The notes under the pieces were generated by a model, which ran no database searches, was not told the origin of the DNA, and saw nothing but the letters and a program-made list of their open reading frames with translations. A stretch of 26,696 nt of DNA from Pleurobrachia bachei (Eukaryota; Ctenophora; Tentaculata; Cydippida; Pleurobrachiidae), in assembly GCA_000695325.1 (NCBI GenBank), contig AVPN01000564.1:1-26696 (forward strand), given 5' to 3'. Positions 1 through 12,200 of the stretch are shown here, in pieces (position 1 is the stretch's first letter; every line of letters begins with the position of its first letter). The translations under genes and the position numbers were made by a program.

Positions 1-298
1 AAGGAGGCCGATGTTTCTGGAAGTTCACCGCTTGCAATGCCAAGAAGCTCTCCTCCTGCTTCACTACAAAGTCCCGTGCTTTCCCCTACGGTAATTTATT
101 TCTTGTATTAGGAAAGATAACCACAATTAATTTTGTTATCATTATTATCTATCAACTTTGTCCTCAACCTAACTGTTTCTTTGGTTGCAGATCTGGAGTA
201 CAAGGGTACTACAAAGCAGATCACGGACCAAATGGTGCGTCATCATGTCCGGTACATGAAACTGAAATACGACAAGAACGTCTATGTCCGCAAAGGAA
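1..298 (+). CDS. Exons 1-2 of the giant gene: type-1 module, first copy
   Basis: Exon 1 is cut by the window edge and runs to 90 (read in frame from base 3; donor gtaatt, phase 1). Exon 2 is 191-298 (acceptor ttgcag, donor gtacgt, phase 1 to 1). Exon 1 encodes a CFWKFTAC ... KKLSSC ... SRAFPYG stretch. It matches the CVCWYRYKAC ... SKKYC ... STFPKG stretch of exon 7 and the equivalent in exon 12. Exon 2 encodes DLEYKGTTKQI ..., matching AFAYKGKSAKI ... of exon 8. The pair is therefore the first visible copy of a repeated two-exon module. Earlier copies may exist upstream. Confidence 0.7.
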
Positions 299-3200
299 GT
301 ACGTATACTGGAAATGAGAGGGAGATAAAGATAGGGGAGGGAGAAAGAGAGAGAGTTATAGATAGGGAGAGATAAAGAGAGACAGATAATGAGAGATATC
401 ATAGGTAGAGACTAGAGTGATTTAAATCTCTCTCTGGTTTGATCAATCCAAACCAAACCAGAGAGTCAAGTAGAGAAAGAGAGGTACCATAGTGGAACTA
501 AGAAGCAATCATTATAGACGTTTTACATTCCAAATGATGGTTATTACAATCTTGGCTGTGTGAGAAAAGATGCTAGACAACGAGAGGGAGAGAGAGTGAA
601 AGAGAGAGAGAGGGAGAGAGAGAGTGAGAGAGAGAGAGAAAGGGAGACAAAGGAGATTTTTGTGACGTTGTGCGGTTTACTGAGTTGTATTTAGAGATTC
701 AGGGAGAGAAAAGAGGAAGTTGAGTCATGGTGAGATTTTGAGTTTGACCGCCCTCATTTACAGAGTTGAGAAAGACGAAGAAAGGAAAATGGAGATACAA
801 GATCTGCAAGAGCAATGGAAAATTCTGTAAAGTTTGGGTCACCAAGTACAAACCACCAAGTAAGACTATACTCAGTTACTCACGATGTCAGGCAGCGCCA
901 GGCCCCGTATTGAACCCTGCAAATCAACTCAAACCGAACAATAATCATACCCCGAAAAAGTAAGTGTGTGTAGCAAAAAACTAACACCTAAACTAATCCA
1001 GCGTACAAGGTAAAGAAGGTCAAGGTGATTCTAATGAAGAAAAGTTTGGAAGGTTTCCCATACCGACCCGCGGTAAAGAACTACATCTACTCTCCGAAGG
1101 AAATGGCCGTCAAGTACCCTCTCTCAAAATACACCATCAAAGGAAGTAAGTACAAAATGGCTGAATTGAACTGAATTTATAAATAGTAATTAGCAAAACA
1201 TCATAACATGGAGGTGTGGGGTAGGGAAGAAAGGACATCTTTGAAAGGGGGGTGAGGCAAAGATAATCTACAAAAAGGTGTGGCAGAGCAACTACGTTGG
1301 TTGAACGTAGTAGAGCAGCTTCTAAAAATATACCATTTCAGAAATATCACCCGCGACGATTTGCAAGATTAAAAAGCTCCCGAAAAGTAAGCTACCAAAT
1401 AAGTTGATGAAATATATATAATTTAAGTTAAAATTAGATTGATGTATTAAACCATCGCCCTTTTTCAGAGAAGAAAAAGTGTCAGGATAAAAATAGACAG
1501 GACTATTACTCACTGAAGATGTGCCTAAACAAAAACACCAAGAAATGTTCGACTGTCTACGTGAAACGTGTACCATCATGTGAGTAAATTAGCATTTAGC
1601 ATAAAACCACATATTTTACATCATAAAACTGCATAATTTACATTATCATATTTTATCAAAAATATCCAATTCAATCATATATTAAGCAAATTAAGACAGA
1701 TTAACAGTTTTTAAGAAGAACATCTCTCGAGCTTCACTTGCTTACTGCCTCTTACTCATAAAATTTGTTCTTCGCTGACACACACATTGCTAAATTAAGA
1801 AGAAGTACTCTTCTTTCTCCTATCTAGTATCTATCTCTCTTCTCTAAAGTTGACAGTTGCATTATAATATGAATTATTACCCCCACCCAACCATTATGCT
1901 ACTTAACTCCACCCTAACTTCCCCGTCACTTTATCCCTTTTCTTCACCCACTCTCATTAATAAAGTCTTTAGAATCTAAATGCATCTCTTCATCACTCAT
2001 ATACTTCTGATGACATTTCCACCATTTTGACGAATTTCCCTAACAACCTCGCATTCTACCAGCGCACCTCACACCTACAAAGAAGTGGTACATTGCTGGA
2101 AAGGTGGTGAAGAAGTGCAAGATCAAGAAGAACAAGTGTGTCTGTTGGTACCGATATAAGGCTTGCCAGAGTAAAAAATACTGCGTCAAGGCCATCGATA
2201 GTACTTTCCCCAAAGGTACGTGTTGTCAAAATATGTTCTTATCCGCATGTGCGATGGGAAAAATAAACATTCGACTGTATACAGATTATTAGATTTCGAT
2301 TTGACAGTAAGTTTCAAATAAACAACCCCCCCTTTCTCAGCTTTTGCGTACAAGGGCAAGTCTGCGAAGATTAACGAGATTATGATATACAGTAAGAAAT
2401 CCTACATCACCACCAAGTACAACAAGAAGAAATGGAAAGCTACCGGATGTAAGTTCTTTGGACTCACTACTCCCTTCTCCTAACTATTCTGCTAATCTCC
2501 CTCATGGTTTTCCTAGGGTCATTCCAGTACTATTCAACAATCAAACATTTCTGTTTCAGGGGTTCGAAAGGGCCGTACAAAGTACTGTAGTGCTGTGGGC
2601 GAATACAAGAACCGGAAAACCATCAAGATTTACACGTTCAAGGTGTGCAAGGGAGGGAAGAAACCCTGTAAAAAGGTGAAGACTGGATTTACCCCCGTTG
2701 GTCTTTACGGAATCAAGAAGCCCATGATCATCTCAAGCAACATGAACCTAATGACTGCCGACGAAATTCCTTACGCGTAAGTTCTAGCCAATCCTTTTTT
2801 TGTAAAACAACAGGTGCGTCCTTCTTAACTCCCTCTCTTCGGTCGGATATGCTTGCCGCTACTTTAATTCAACAATCAAGTATTTGTCTATTTCAGGAAA
2901 TATGTCACTATCGTGAAGCCTAAGCTCCTAGCAAAGAAGTACTCTCTACAAAACGGACGCCATGCTGTGCCACCAGAAACCCACTGCCAGTAAGTACACA
3001 ACTATATGCCGCATGAGCCTGGGCCGGCGTCACGGTTATTAGTCCTAGACATTCTTTTCAAATAAAGTTGAAAGGACGATAAAAAACTCTGCATATGTCG
3101 TGGACTAAGGCGATGGTTATAGGGTCTCGATTAGACCAAGTTTGCAATGGAACGACGGAATGTCTTTGTTTTCTGATAATTATCGTTGCAATTATCCCGA

Positions 3201-6200
3201 TCTATTCACTCGCCGAAATATATTGAGTCTTCCTTTAAAAGAGGGGCCTGTTTCTATGGTTACATCTATGGTTACATATTTTCAGAAAAAACTGACTGCA
3301 AGGCCAAGAACGCTAAAGACTACATAAAGCACACTTTTGTTAACAAGAAGAGCGGAAACACTAAAATAGTTTACAGCAAACGGACTGATTTGGGTGAGAT
3401 ATACAGATGATTTTCTTTAGAATTACTGTTTTGAGTTTTCTAAATACCCTATTTTCTCAATTCCTTATTTTCTAAAACCCTCCTTATTTCTGCAGCCTAC
3501 CTGAATGCCAAACAGTACGTCGTTGTGAGTTCCATCAAGGAGAAGTGTGGAGGCAAGAAGAAGTGTGTTTGTTGGTATCGTTATGAGACCTGTAAGCTAA
3601 AAGGAAAGGAGATTAGCGAGGACTGCTACAAAACCATCTCCTCTTCCTTCCCTAAAGGTAGTGTTCGCAAAGTTGTAAAATGTGCTCCTTTATAAACATT
3701 TATGTGCTCCTTTATAAACATTTTCTTCTCTTTGCAGCACTGGCATTTGAAGGAAGGAACAAGCATATTTCCATTATGATGGTGAAACGTGATCAGAAGT
3801 ATTTGAAACTCTACCGCCCCGCTGATGAATATCAGGTTTATTTTTTACAAGTTGTCAAAATCGTTTTGAATTCATCTTTGCCAATCACAAATTATTTTGG
3901 CCATTGAATAAAACAAAATCGCCAACATTTCCCTAACATTTACTAGGTGAAATCTGTGAGTAAGGGAAAGAAGAAGAAGAAATGCTCTGGAATTGCTAGT
4001 TCTGCTGAGCTCGTCTACACGGTGACCATGTGTGATCTTGATGAGAAATGTAGCGAAGTTTACACCACCTACAAGCCAACAGGTAACCATGACAACCAAT
4101 CCTTAACATTTATTTTTCACTTCCCATGGCGGGTTCATAAGATAGAGTAGTTATTTCAACTCCATTCTCTATTACCAGGCTACAAGAAGTTCGTTGTGGT
4201 CAAGGAACCTGTGTTCAAGCTGACTAAGAAGCTAAAGGCGAAGTGTACTGCATCGGTTAAAAACAAGCTGAAACCCCTGTGCAAGAAGGACAAGACTCAC
4301 TTTGTCCAAGGATGTAAGTTGAGTTGGGTGTTGCTATGTTACCCGTGTGTTACCATAGTTACAGTTGTTTAATTCTCATGTGTCACCATGGTTACAACTT
4401 ACGGTCGAGTTTAAATCTTATATCTGCTTCAGGTGCTTCCCAGGTGAAAAAGTGCTACACAAAGACGTGTGCCAATAAGATCGGAGGATCCCAAATTCAA
4501 GTGTGCCACAAAATGTACACTTACAATATCTGCCCTCGACCAAGTACGTTAATTTCTAACAGTAATATCATCGAAATTAAATTTAATGGATTTGATTTTT
4601 CATAGAATTCTTGATTTCATACCCAAATTCCAAGAATCTAACAGCTGTGTATTTCTCTTCAGAGGGTTATTTCCCCGTGCTACCGTGGAGTAAGTGTAAC
4701 CTGCAGCAGCAGCAGCAGCAAGCTGCAGTCTCTCAGATGCTTAGTTTGGCAAAGAGAGACCTGTTCTCTCCTGTTGAGGATGCACCCGGCGAGGTTGAGA
4801 TGCTCTCCGAGCTGGAGGCAGACCTTGCCGAGGTTGAGAGACGACGAAGGGGCAGAGGGCGTAGGAGGGGCAGAGGAAGGCGAAGGGGTCGAGGAGGGCG
4901 AAGGAAGGGTAAGGGAAAGAGACGAAGGAAGGGTAAGGGAAAAAGACGAAGGAAGGGTAAGGGAAAAAGACGAAGGAAGGGTAAGGGAAAGAGACGAAGG
5001 AAGGGTAAGGGGAAAAAACGAAGGAAAGGTAAGGGAAGGAGACGAAGGAAGGGTAGAAAGGGCCGAAAGAGGCGAAGGAAGGGACGAAGGAGGGGACGAA
5101 AGGGCCGAAAGAGGCGACGTAGAAGACGTAGGAGGAGGAGGCGAGGTAAGGGCAAGAAGAAGAAGAGGCGAAGGAGGAAGAAGAAGAAGAGGAAGGCATA
5201 CAAGGCTGACTATTCCAAGGATACGAAGGTTGTCAGATGTAAACCCAAAACCATCTCCTACATCATGCCTGACAAGAGTAAGTACATATAGTGACTCTTT
5301 TGAAATTTGATCAGTGCATATTCATCTAAATCATGACACACCCCCACCCCCTACCCCCTACCCCATCAACAGCATACAAGTTGAAGTGTCAGCAGTGTTT
5401 CTCCTGGACCGCACCCAAGTGTCTTCACAAGCCCAATGAGAAACTAATGTTTACCAAGGCCTGGAACAAGTACTACGCGTCCATCAAGAAAAAGTATCCC
5501 AGTGTCTGCACCAAATACAAGGGCTACAAGCTGTAAGTGCTTACATGTACATTGACATAGCTACCGTTTCTAGTGTTGCCATGGAAACCATTGTTACAAT
5601 GGTAACGACTAACAATACATAACCGTATCTCTTCTTTCAGTAAGGGGGCTATCACCAAGGAAGACAAGTGCTGGAAAAAGGCTTATGGTGAGCAGTACTC
5701 CTTCAGCAAGGGGCATGCTCTTCACAACTTCACCGTGTGCAAGGTCATCGACAAAGGTACATGCAATGTAGAACTTGTGGTTCAATAGTAACCAGTGGTA
5801 ACCAATAGTAACCAATAGTAACTAATAGTATCGAATAGTAGCCAGTAGTAACCAATAGTAGCCAATAGATAATATCATGTCACCTTGTGTTGTGGGTCGT
5901 GCATTCTTTACTCTGTATAGTAGGTTCACTCCCACTTCCATCGTAACAGGTGATACACTGATGACCAAGTGTGTCAAGGCCACAACATGGGACAAACCCA
6001 GCTGCTTCAAGAAACTGGACATGAAGAGTGGGCTAAAGAAGAAATTCAACGTCTGGTTCACCAATACAACCAAGAAGTTCAAAACCAAGGTATCAAACAC
6101 ATGAACTATTACCAAGGTAACAAACACATGAACTGTTACCTATATAACCTTTCTCAGCCGTTTTTCGGCTACCAAAATTCAACATTAAACTCTGTCCTCC

Positions 6201-9200
6201 CTATTATAACCCAAGTTATTCCATGCAGTGTGCTACCTGGAAGAAGAAGAAGTACACCATCAACGGAGTAGTAAAAACCAAGGAGAAGTGCTATGCTAAG
6301 AGTTATGGAAACAAGATCAAATTCCAGAAATGTGTCAACTTGTACACTTACAACCTGTGTACCATCAGCACCGTCAAGGGTGAGTGATTTCAATCAGAGC
6401 CTTTTTTAAAGAATTTAGCAAGCATTCATATGATATGGAATTTAGTAGGTCAGAAGATACTTTGAGAATTCGAAGTAAATGAGGCCACTAAGTTAGCATG
6501 CGGTAAACAAGGGCCTAGAAACCCTGCTCTCTCTCTCCTAGATAAAGTAACGATCTTACTATGCTCATATCTTGCATGTACTGACTTAGTGGCCCTTACT
6601 AAAATGCATTCATTTTAAACGATATTTCAGTCTCCAGTCTCCGCTTCTAATCCTAAAACGATCCCCAACATTCATGAACCCCCATTGTGACATCCCCACC
6701 CCTAATTATAGGTAAACAGGTGATGAAGTGTAAGAAGCTGACCACCTCTACCAAGCTGAACTGCCTCGGAAAGACCAACCTAAAGGCCATGTACACTAAA
6801 AACTTTGTGAAGTACCTCACCGAAAAGTACACACCCCAGGTACGTTAACAATTGTTTACACGCTCGTTCACAAAATGCGTAAAATCTAATTTTTTATTCG
6901 TCTGAGACCTACTCTAACCCTCCCTCTAAACAGTGCAAGAAGTACAATGGATATAAGCTGAAGGGAGATATTTCTACAGTTAAAAAGTGTTGGAAGAAGG
7001 ATCCAATGGGTAAGCTATAGTTTATGATCAATAGTTGATTTACCAAAACCAGTTGTCGGCCCTCCCAATGGATAGGTTATGCTTTCGTTATTATATAGCG
7101 TGTCTAAGGAGTCAGAAAGATTTCCCATGTCTTCAACCGTGTAACTCATAATATAATAAGTGGGAGGAATGGTAAAGAGGCAATATTATCTCATTTACCA
7201 TCCCTCCCAGTCCTACTATTTCAGTCTCAACCACATCTCTCTTGATCATTTCCCACGTGTACTTGTCCGATATAACCACTTAAACATTCCCCTCAAAACT
7301 TTTTATCCTAGCTCCTAGCTCATTACGTCTTGCAGTACTCAAAAACATAATTTAACCCTTTTACAGCCCCCCCCCCCTCACTATTCAACCACTTCTTTTT
7401 ATCTCCGGACTAGTTTTAATCAACAATAGTTTACATAATCCTTTTTTTCCTTTCCCCGGCCTCTACAAATTTCAAAGATTCTTACCATATATTCCTTCTT
7501 CAGGTCACACCGTTAATTTCTGTGGTAAGATGTATAAGTTCACTGTGTGTAAGGTGTCAACTGGTAAAACTGAGATCACCATGAAGTGCACAACACTCAG
7601 CTCCTACACCAAACCCAAGTGTAAGTTTACCTTAAGTAACGTTAAGTCACGTTACTGAACTAAAACCTCTTCCAGACTTGCTCAAACTCTGTCCACTTCC
7701 AGTGTACGCCAGAACAATTCTCAAGCTATGCATTCTGAACTAAGATGTGCACGAGACTGCTCAAACCTAACACTCTTTTCTTTTTCATCAGGTTACTCTA
7801 AGGTGAATCTAAAGGCATATTACCAAAAGAAGTTCGACATGGTTATTAAACAGATTTCCACGAAGTATCCTGTCCCAGCCAAGAAGTATGCTGGATACGG
7901 CCTTACCACAGATGGTATCAAGAAGGAGAAGAAGTGTTGGACTAGAACTTATGGTTAGTCTCAAACTCAGGTCTTTTCATGCCTTTCCAAACTTGTTCTC
8001 AGCTTAGACGGCCGAGGAAGGGTTTGGTACAAAACACGGAGAACAGTTTTATTTTTTTCCTTTCGAGGAAATAATCCCATTTTTCACAAAAATACAAATT
8101 CCCACACAATATCACGTATCTTTAGTGTCCAACAAACCATGTATAGTTTAAAAGTTATTGCAATTATACATTACCAACACACAAATATATCAGTCCCACG
8201 CGGCATTCTAAAGTACTTTGTTGGTAAGAACCTCCTTCTCTCTCCTACACGGTCCAGTTGTTTCAGTGCAGTCAGCAGTACTATCCCACTCAGCCTCACT
8301 CGCTACACAGTCAATACCATAGACCCTAATGCCATCACTACATTCCTTGAAGTATGCCTTCTTGATAAAGGGTTTTCCAGCTGGACACTGTAGTTTGAAT
8401 GTACCGGTCTTCGTATCACACGAGTCTGAATTCACCTGAACGATTAGTAGGGGAGTTAATCATCAGACTATGATCCTGCCCAGTGATATAAACACTAAGA
8501 GCAAATAAAAGCGGAGCCCAATATCAATATTCTTCTTGAGGGCAAAGAGGAGCCAGATTTAAAACTCACCCTTGGACAATGACATTGGGGATCTCCGGCA
8601 GAAACCAAAGCGGAGGTCAGGACAAGGACGAGATACAAGGCGAACATGATATTTTACCCAAAATAAGAGTGAGGAGGAACACGACTAAGAGGGGAGGAGG
8701 AGGAGTGAGCACTACTCATCGTACATGTTGCCCTTCGTAGCCAGCTGATACCTAACACGGGAGAGATGGAGAGATAGAGAGAGGGGATAGGGATTAGGGA
8801 GAGAGTGAGAGAGAAAAGAAGGATATGAAAATAAGAAAATAGATAGAAAACAGGAAGTAAATGGAAAGAAAATGGCTATTGAGTCGGCGGACAAAGTTAC
8901 CAAAACTATACGAACATTTGAGTGTATGCTCTTCAAGAAAACATAACCTTCCAATACTTGACCCGTATCTAGTCTATAGTGGTCACTGGCCATCTCTACC
9001 TACTACTGGTAGCAACCCCATTCTCTCACATGCAACCGTTACTAGCCCAACAAAGTGTTTCCTTTCTCCTGCTTTTACAGAAAATATCACACCGTTAATT
9101 TCTGTGGTAAGATGTATAAGTTCACTGTGTGTAAGGTGTCAACTGGTAAAACTGAGATCACCATGAAGTGCACAACACTCAGCTCCTACACCAAACCCAA

Positions 9201-12200
9201 GTGTAAGTTTACCTTAAGTAACGTTAAGTCACGTTACTGAACTAAAACCTCTTCCAGACTTGCTCAAACTCTGTCCACTTCCAGTGTACGCCAGAACAAT
9301 TCTCAAGCTATGCATTCTGAACTAAGATGTGCACGAGACTGCTCAAACCTAACACTCTTTTCTTTTTCATCAGGTTACTCTAAGGTGAATCTAAAGGCAT
9401 ATTACCAAAAGAAGTTCGACATGGTTATTAAACAGATTTCCACGAAGTATCCTGTCCCAGCCAAGAAGTATGCTGGATACGGCCTTACCACAGATGGTAT
9501 CAAGAAGGAGAAGAAGTGTTGGACTAGAACTTATGGTTAGTCTCAAACTCAGGTCTTTTCATGCCTTTCCAAACTTGTTCTCAGCTTAGACGGCCGAGGA
9601 AGGGTTTGGTACAAAACACGGAGAACAGTTTTATTTTTTTCCTTTCGAGGAAATAATCCCATTTTTCACAAAAATACAAATTCCCACACAATATCACGTA
9701 TCTTTAGTGTCCAACAAACCATGTATAGTTTAAAAGTTATTGCAATTATACATTACCAACACACAAATATATCAGTCCCACGCGGCATTCTAAAGTACTT
9801 TGTTGGTAAGAACCTCCTTCTCTCTCCTACACGGTCCAGTTGTTTCAGTGCAGTCAGCAGTACTGTCCCACTCAGCCTCGCTCGCTACGCAGTCAACACC
9901 ATAGACCCTAATGCCATCACTACATTCCTTGAAGTATGCCTTCTTGATAAAGGGTTTTCCAGCTGGACACTGTAGTTTGAATGTACCGGTCTTCGTATCA
10001 CACGAGTCTGAATTCACCTGAACGATTAGTAGGGGAGTTAATCATCAGACTATGATCCTGCCCAGTGATATAAACACTAAGAGCAAATAAAAGCGGAGCC
10101 CAATATCAATATTCTTCTTGAGGGCAAAGAGGAGCTACATTAAACACTCACCCTTGGACAATGACATTGGGGATCTCCGGCAGAAACCAAAGCGGAGGTC
10201 AGGACAAGGACGAGATACAAGGCGAACATGATATTTTACCCAAAATAAGAGTGAGGAGGAACACGACTAAGAGGGGAGGAGGAGGAGTGAGCACTACTCA
10301 TCGTACATGTTGCCCTTCGTAGCCAGCTGATACCTAACACGGGAGAGATGGAGAGATAGAGAGAGGGGATAGGGATTAGGGAGAGAGTGAGAGAGAAAAG
10401 AAGGATATGAAAATAAGAAAATAGATAGAAAACAGGAAGTAAATGGAAAGAAAATGGCTATTGAGTCGGCGGACAAAGTTACCAAAACTATACGAACATT
10501 TGAGTGTATGCTCTTCAAGAAAACCTAACCTTCCAATACTTGACCCGTATCTAGTCTATAGTGGTCACTGGCCATCTCTACCTACTACTGGTAGCAACCC
10601 CATTCTCTCACATGCAACCGTTACTAGCCCAACAAAGTGTTTCCTTTCTCCTGCTTTTACAGAAAATAGTAACAACCCAACCCCCTCCATACAGAAATAA
10701 AGTAACACCCCCTCCTCCTACAGAAAAGAAGTACATCTTCAAGAAGTGCCATGAGCTGAGCGTGTATACAGTTTGCAAGGCCACTGGTACCAATACAAAG
10801 GTCACCTACAAGTGTGTCAAGATCACAAGTTGGAACAAACCTACCAGTGAGTAATGGATTGTTCGTCTGTTTGTGAGTCTTTAGTTTTTCGTCTGTTTGT
10901 GAGTCATTGATTCGTTGTCTCTTTGTAAGTCATTGAGTGTTCGTCTGTTTGTAAGTCGTAATGTGTGTTTCAAATCTACCAATTTATGGTACAATGTATT
11001 GTTTGTATGTCCTCACAACACCCCCAAAGTTAGTTAGCTAACTCCCTCCCTCCTCTCCCAGCATTCTCCCAAATCAACACCAAGACACTATGGAAGAAGA
11101 TCTTTGATCACTATGTCAAGAGTGGTGTACAACCAAAGTATAAGTATAACAAGGGAAGTTGCACCAAGGACCACTATGTCTACCAGGCTATCACGAGAAA
11201 GAAGAAGTGCTGGAAGAAGGAATACGGTTAGTTTTAGTTCCAGTGTCACAAGCGTTCAATTAATTAATTAATTAATTCTAAAACTTTTAGTTCCCTAATA
11301 CCCCTGTCATGTTTTAGTGATTGGGTTTCATATCCATGGCAACCGCTCTTGTCATATTAAATCAATGTTTCAGTACCCTAATACCCCCTATTTTTCAGTT
11401 GCCAAGAAGGATGGAACGTACAGCTTCGAGCACTGTCAGAATCTCTATGTTTACAAGATATGTAAAACCAGCAAAAGTAAGTTTATCCTCTCTTGACTTG
11501 TCAGGCACTGATTGTACAATGTACATCGTGCACCCCACACTCAGCATTATCGAGAAAAACTTCGCTTAGTTGAAGAGATGCCATTAATATCCCACTCACA
11601 TCTCCACAGAGACCAAGGTGCCCAAGATTGTGTGTAAGGAGTACACCACCTGGACAGCTCCCAAGGGGTGCAAACACCAGAAGAAGGCACTTAGCTTCTG
11701 GAAAGAGAAGTTTGCAGTGTACATTGATAAGAAGATTAAACCCCAGTACAGCATGGATGCGAAGAAGTACAAGGGGCGGGTTGTCATTGTCGAATGTAAG
11801 TGTTTCTAATATCTAATCTCTCTGAGAGTCTGAGAGTCAAGAACTCCAATGACTCATGTCTCTTAATTATCGATTTATAATGTCTCCCTCACCCGATCCA
11901 GCCTTGTTTCACACATCTCTCTCCACTACAGCAATTCAGCGTGTTGAGAAGTGTTTCTCTAAGAAGTACGGGAAAAAGGAAGCTAAACTCTGTCACAAGC
12001 TCTACAAGTATGATCTCTGCGTGAAGCCCACCCTCGCTGAAGAGATGCCTAGTGACTGTGCAAAGAGGGTCACCTGGGACGAGCCAAAGGGTAATTAAAT
12101 CAGTTTGAAATTCATAATTACTAATTAGAACCATCAACGTCCCTTACTTTGTTAACCTCCTCGCTAACCTCCTCTTCGCGGACAAGACATGATACTAATC

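Larger units (their letters stand above)
7505..10668. repeat. Tandem duplication 1: two 1,582-bp copies
   Basis: Copy 1 is 7505-9086 and copy 2 is 9087-10668, adjacent and in the same orientation. By eye they differ at about nine positions, eight of them within or beside the nested antisense gene. Each copy holds giant-gene exons 24-25, the whole antisense gene and its GA-rich upstream region. No microhomology is visible at the junction (aaaata then tcacacc). Confidence 0.9.

Noticed and set aside
133-402. Short ORFs across intron 2 on both strands
   Set aside because: They run through GA microsatellite sequence and ignore the good splice sites of exon 2.
4733-5203. Long open frames on the minus strand and in another forward frame over exon 17
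   Set aside because: They mirror the purine-rich 24-bp repeat (Leu/Phe/Pro-rich or Ser/Phe-rich translations) and have no splice logic or initiation context. The forward frame with flanking Cys modules is the real one.
5783-5870. CRISPR-like array
   Set aside because: The ten-base units are contiguous without spacers, in an intron of a eukaryotic gene; a simple tandem repeat.
8139-8393. Plus-strand ORF opposite the nested gene (and its copy at 9721-9975)
   Set aside because: A shadow of the antisense exon 2. It has no signal peptide or splice support, while the minus strand has a signal-peptide exon and matching phases.
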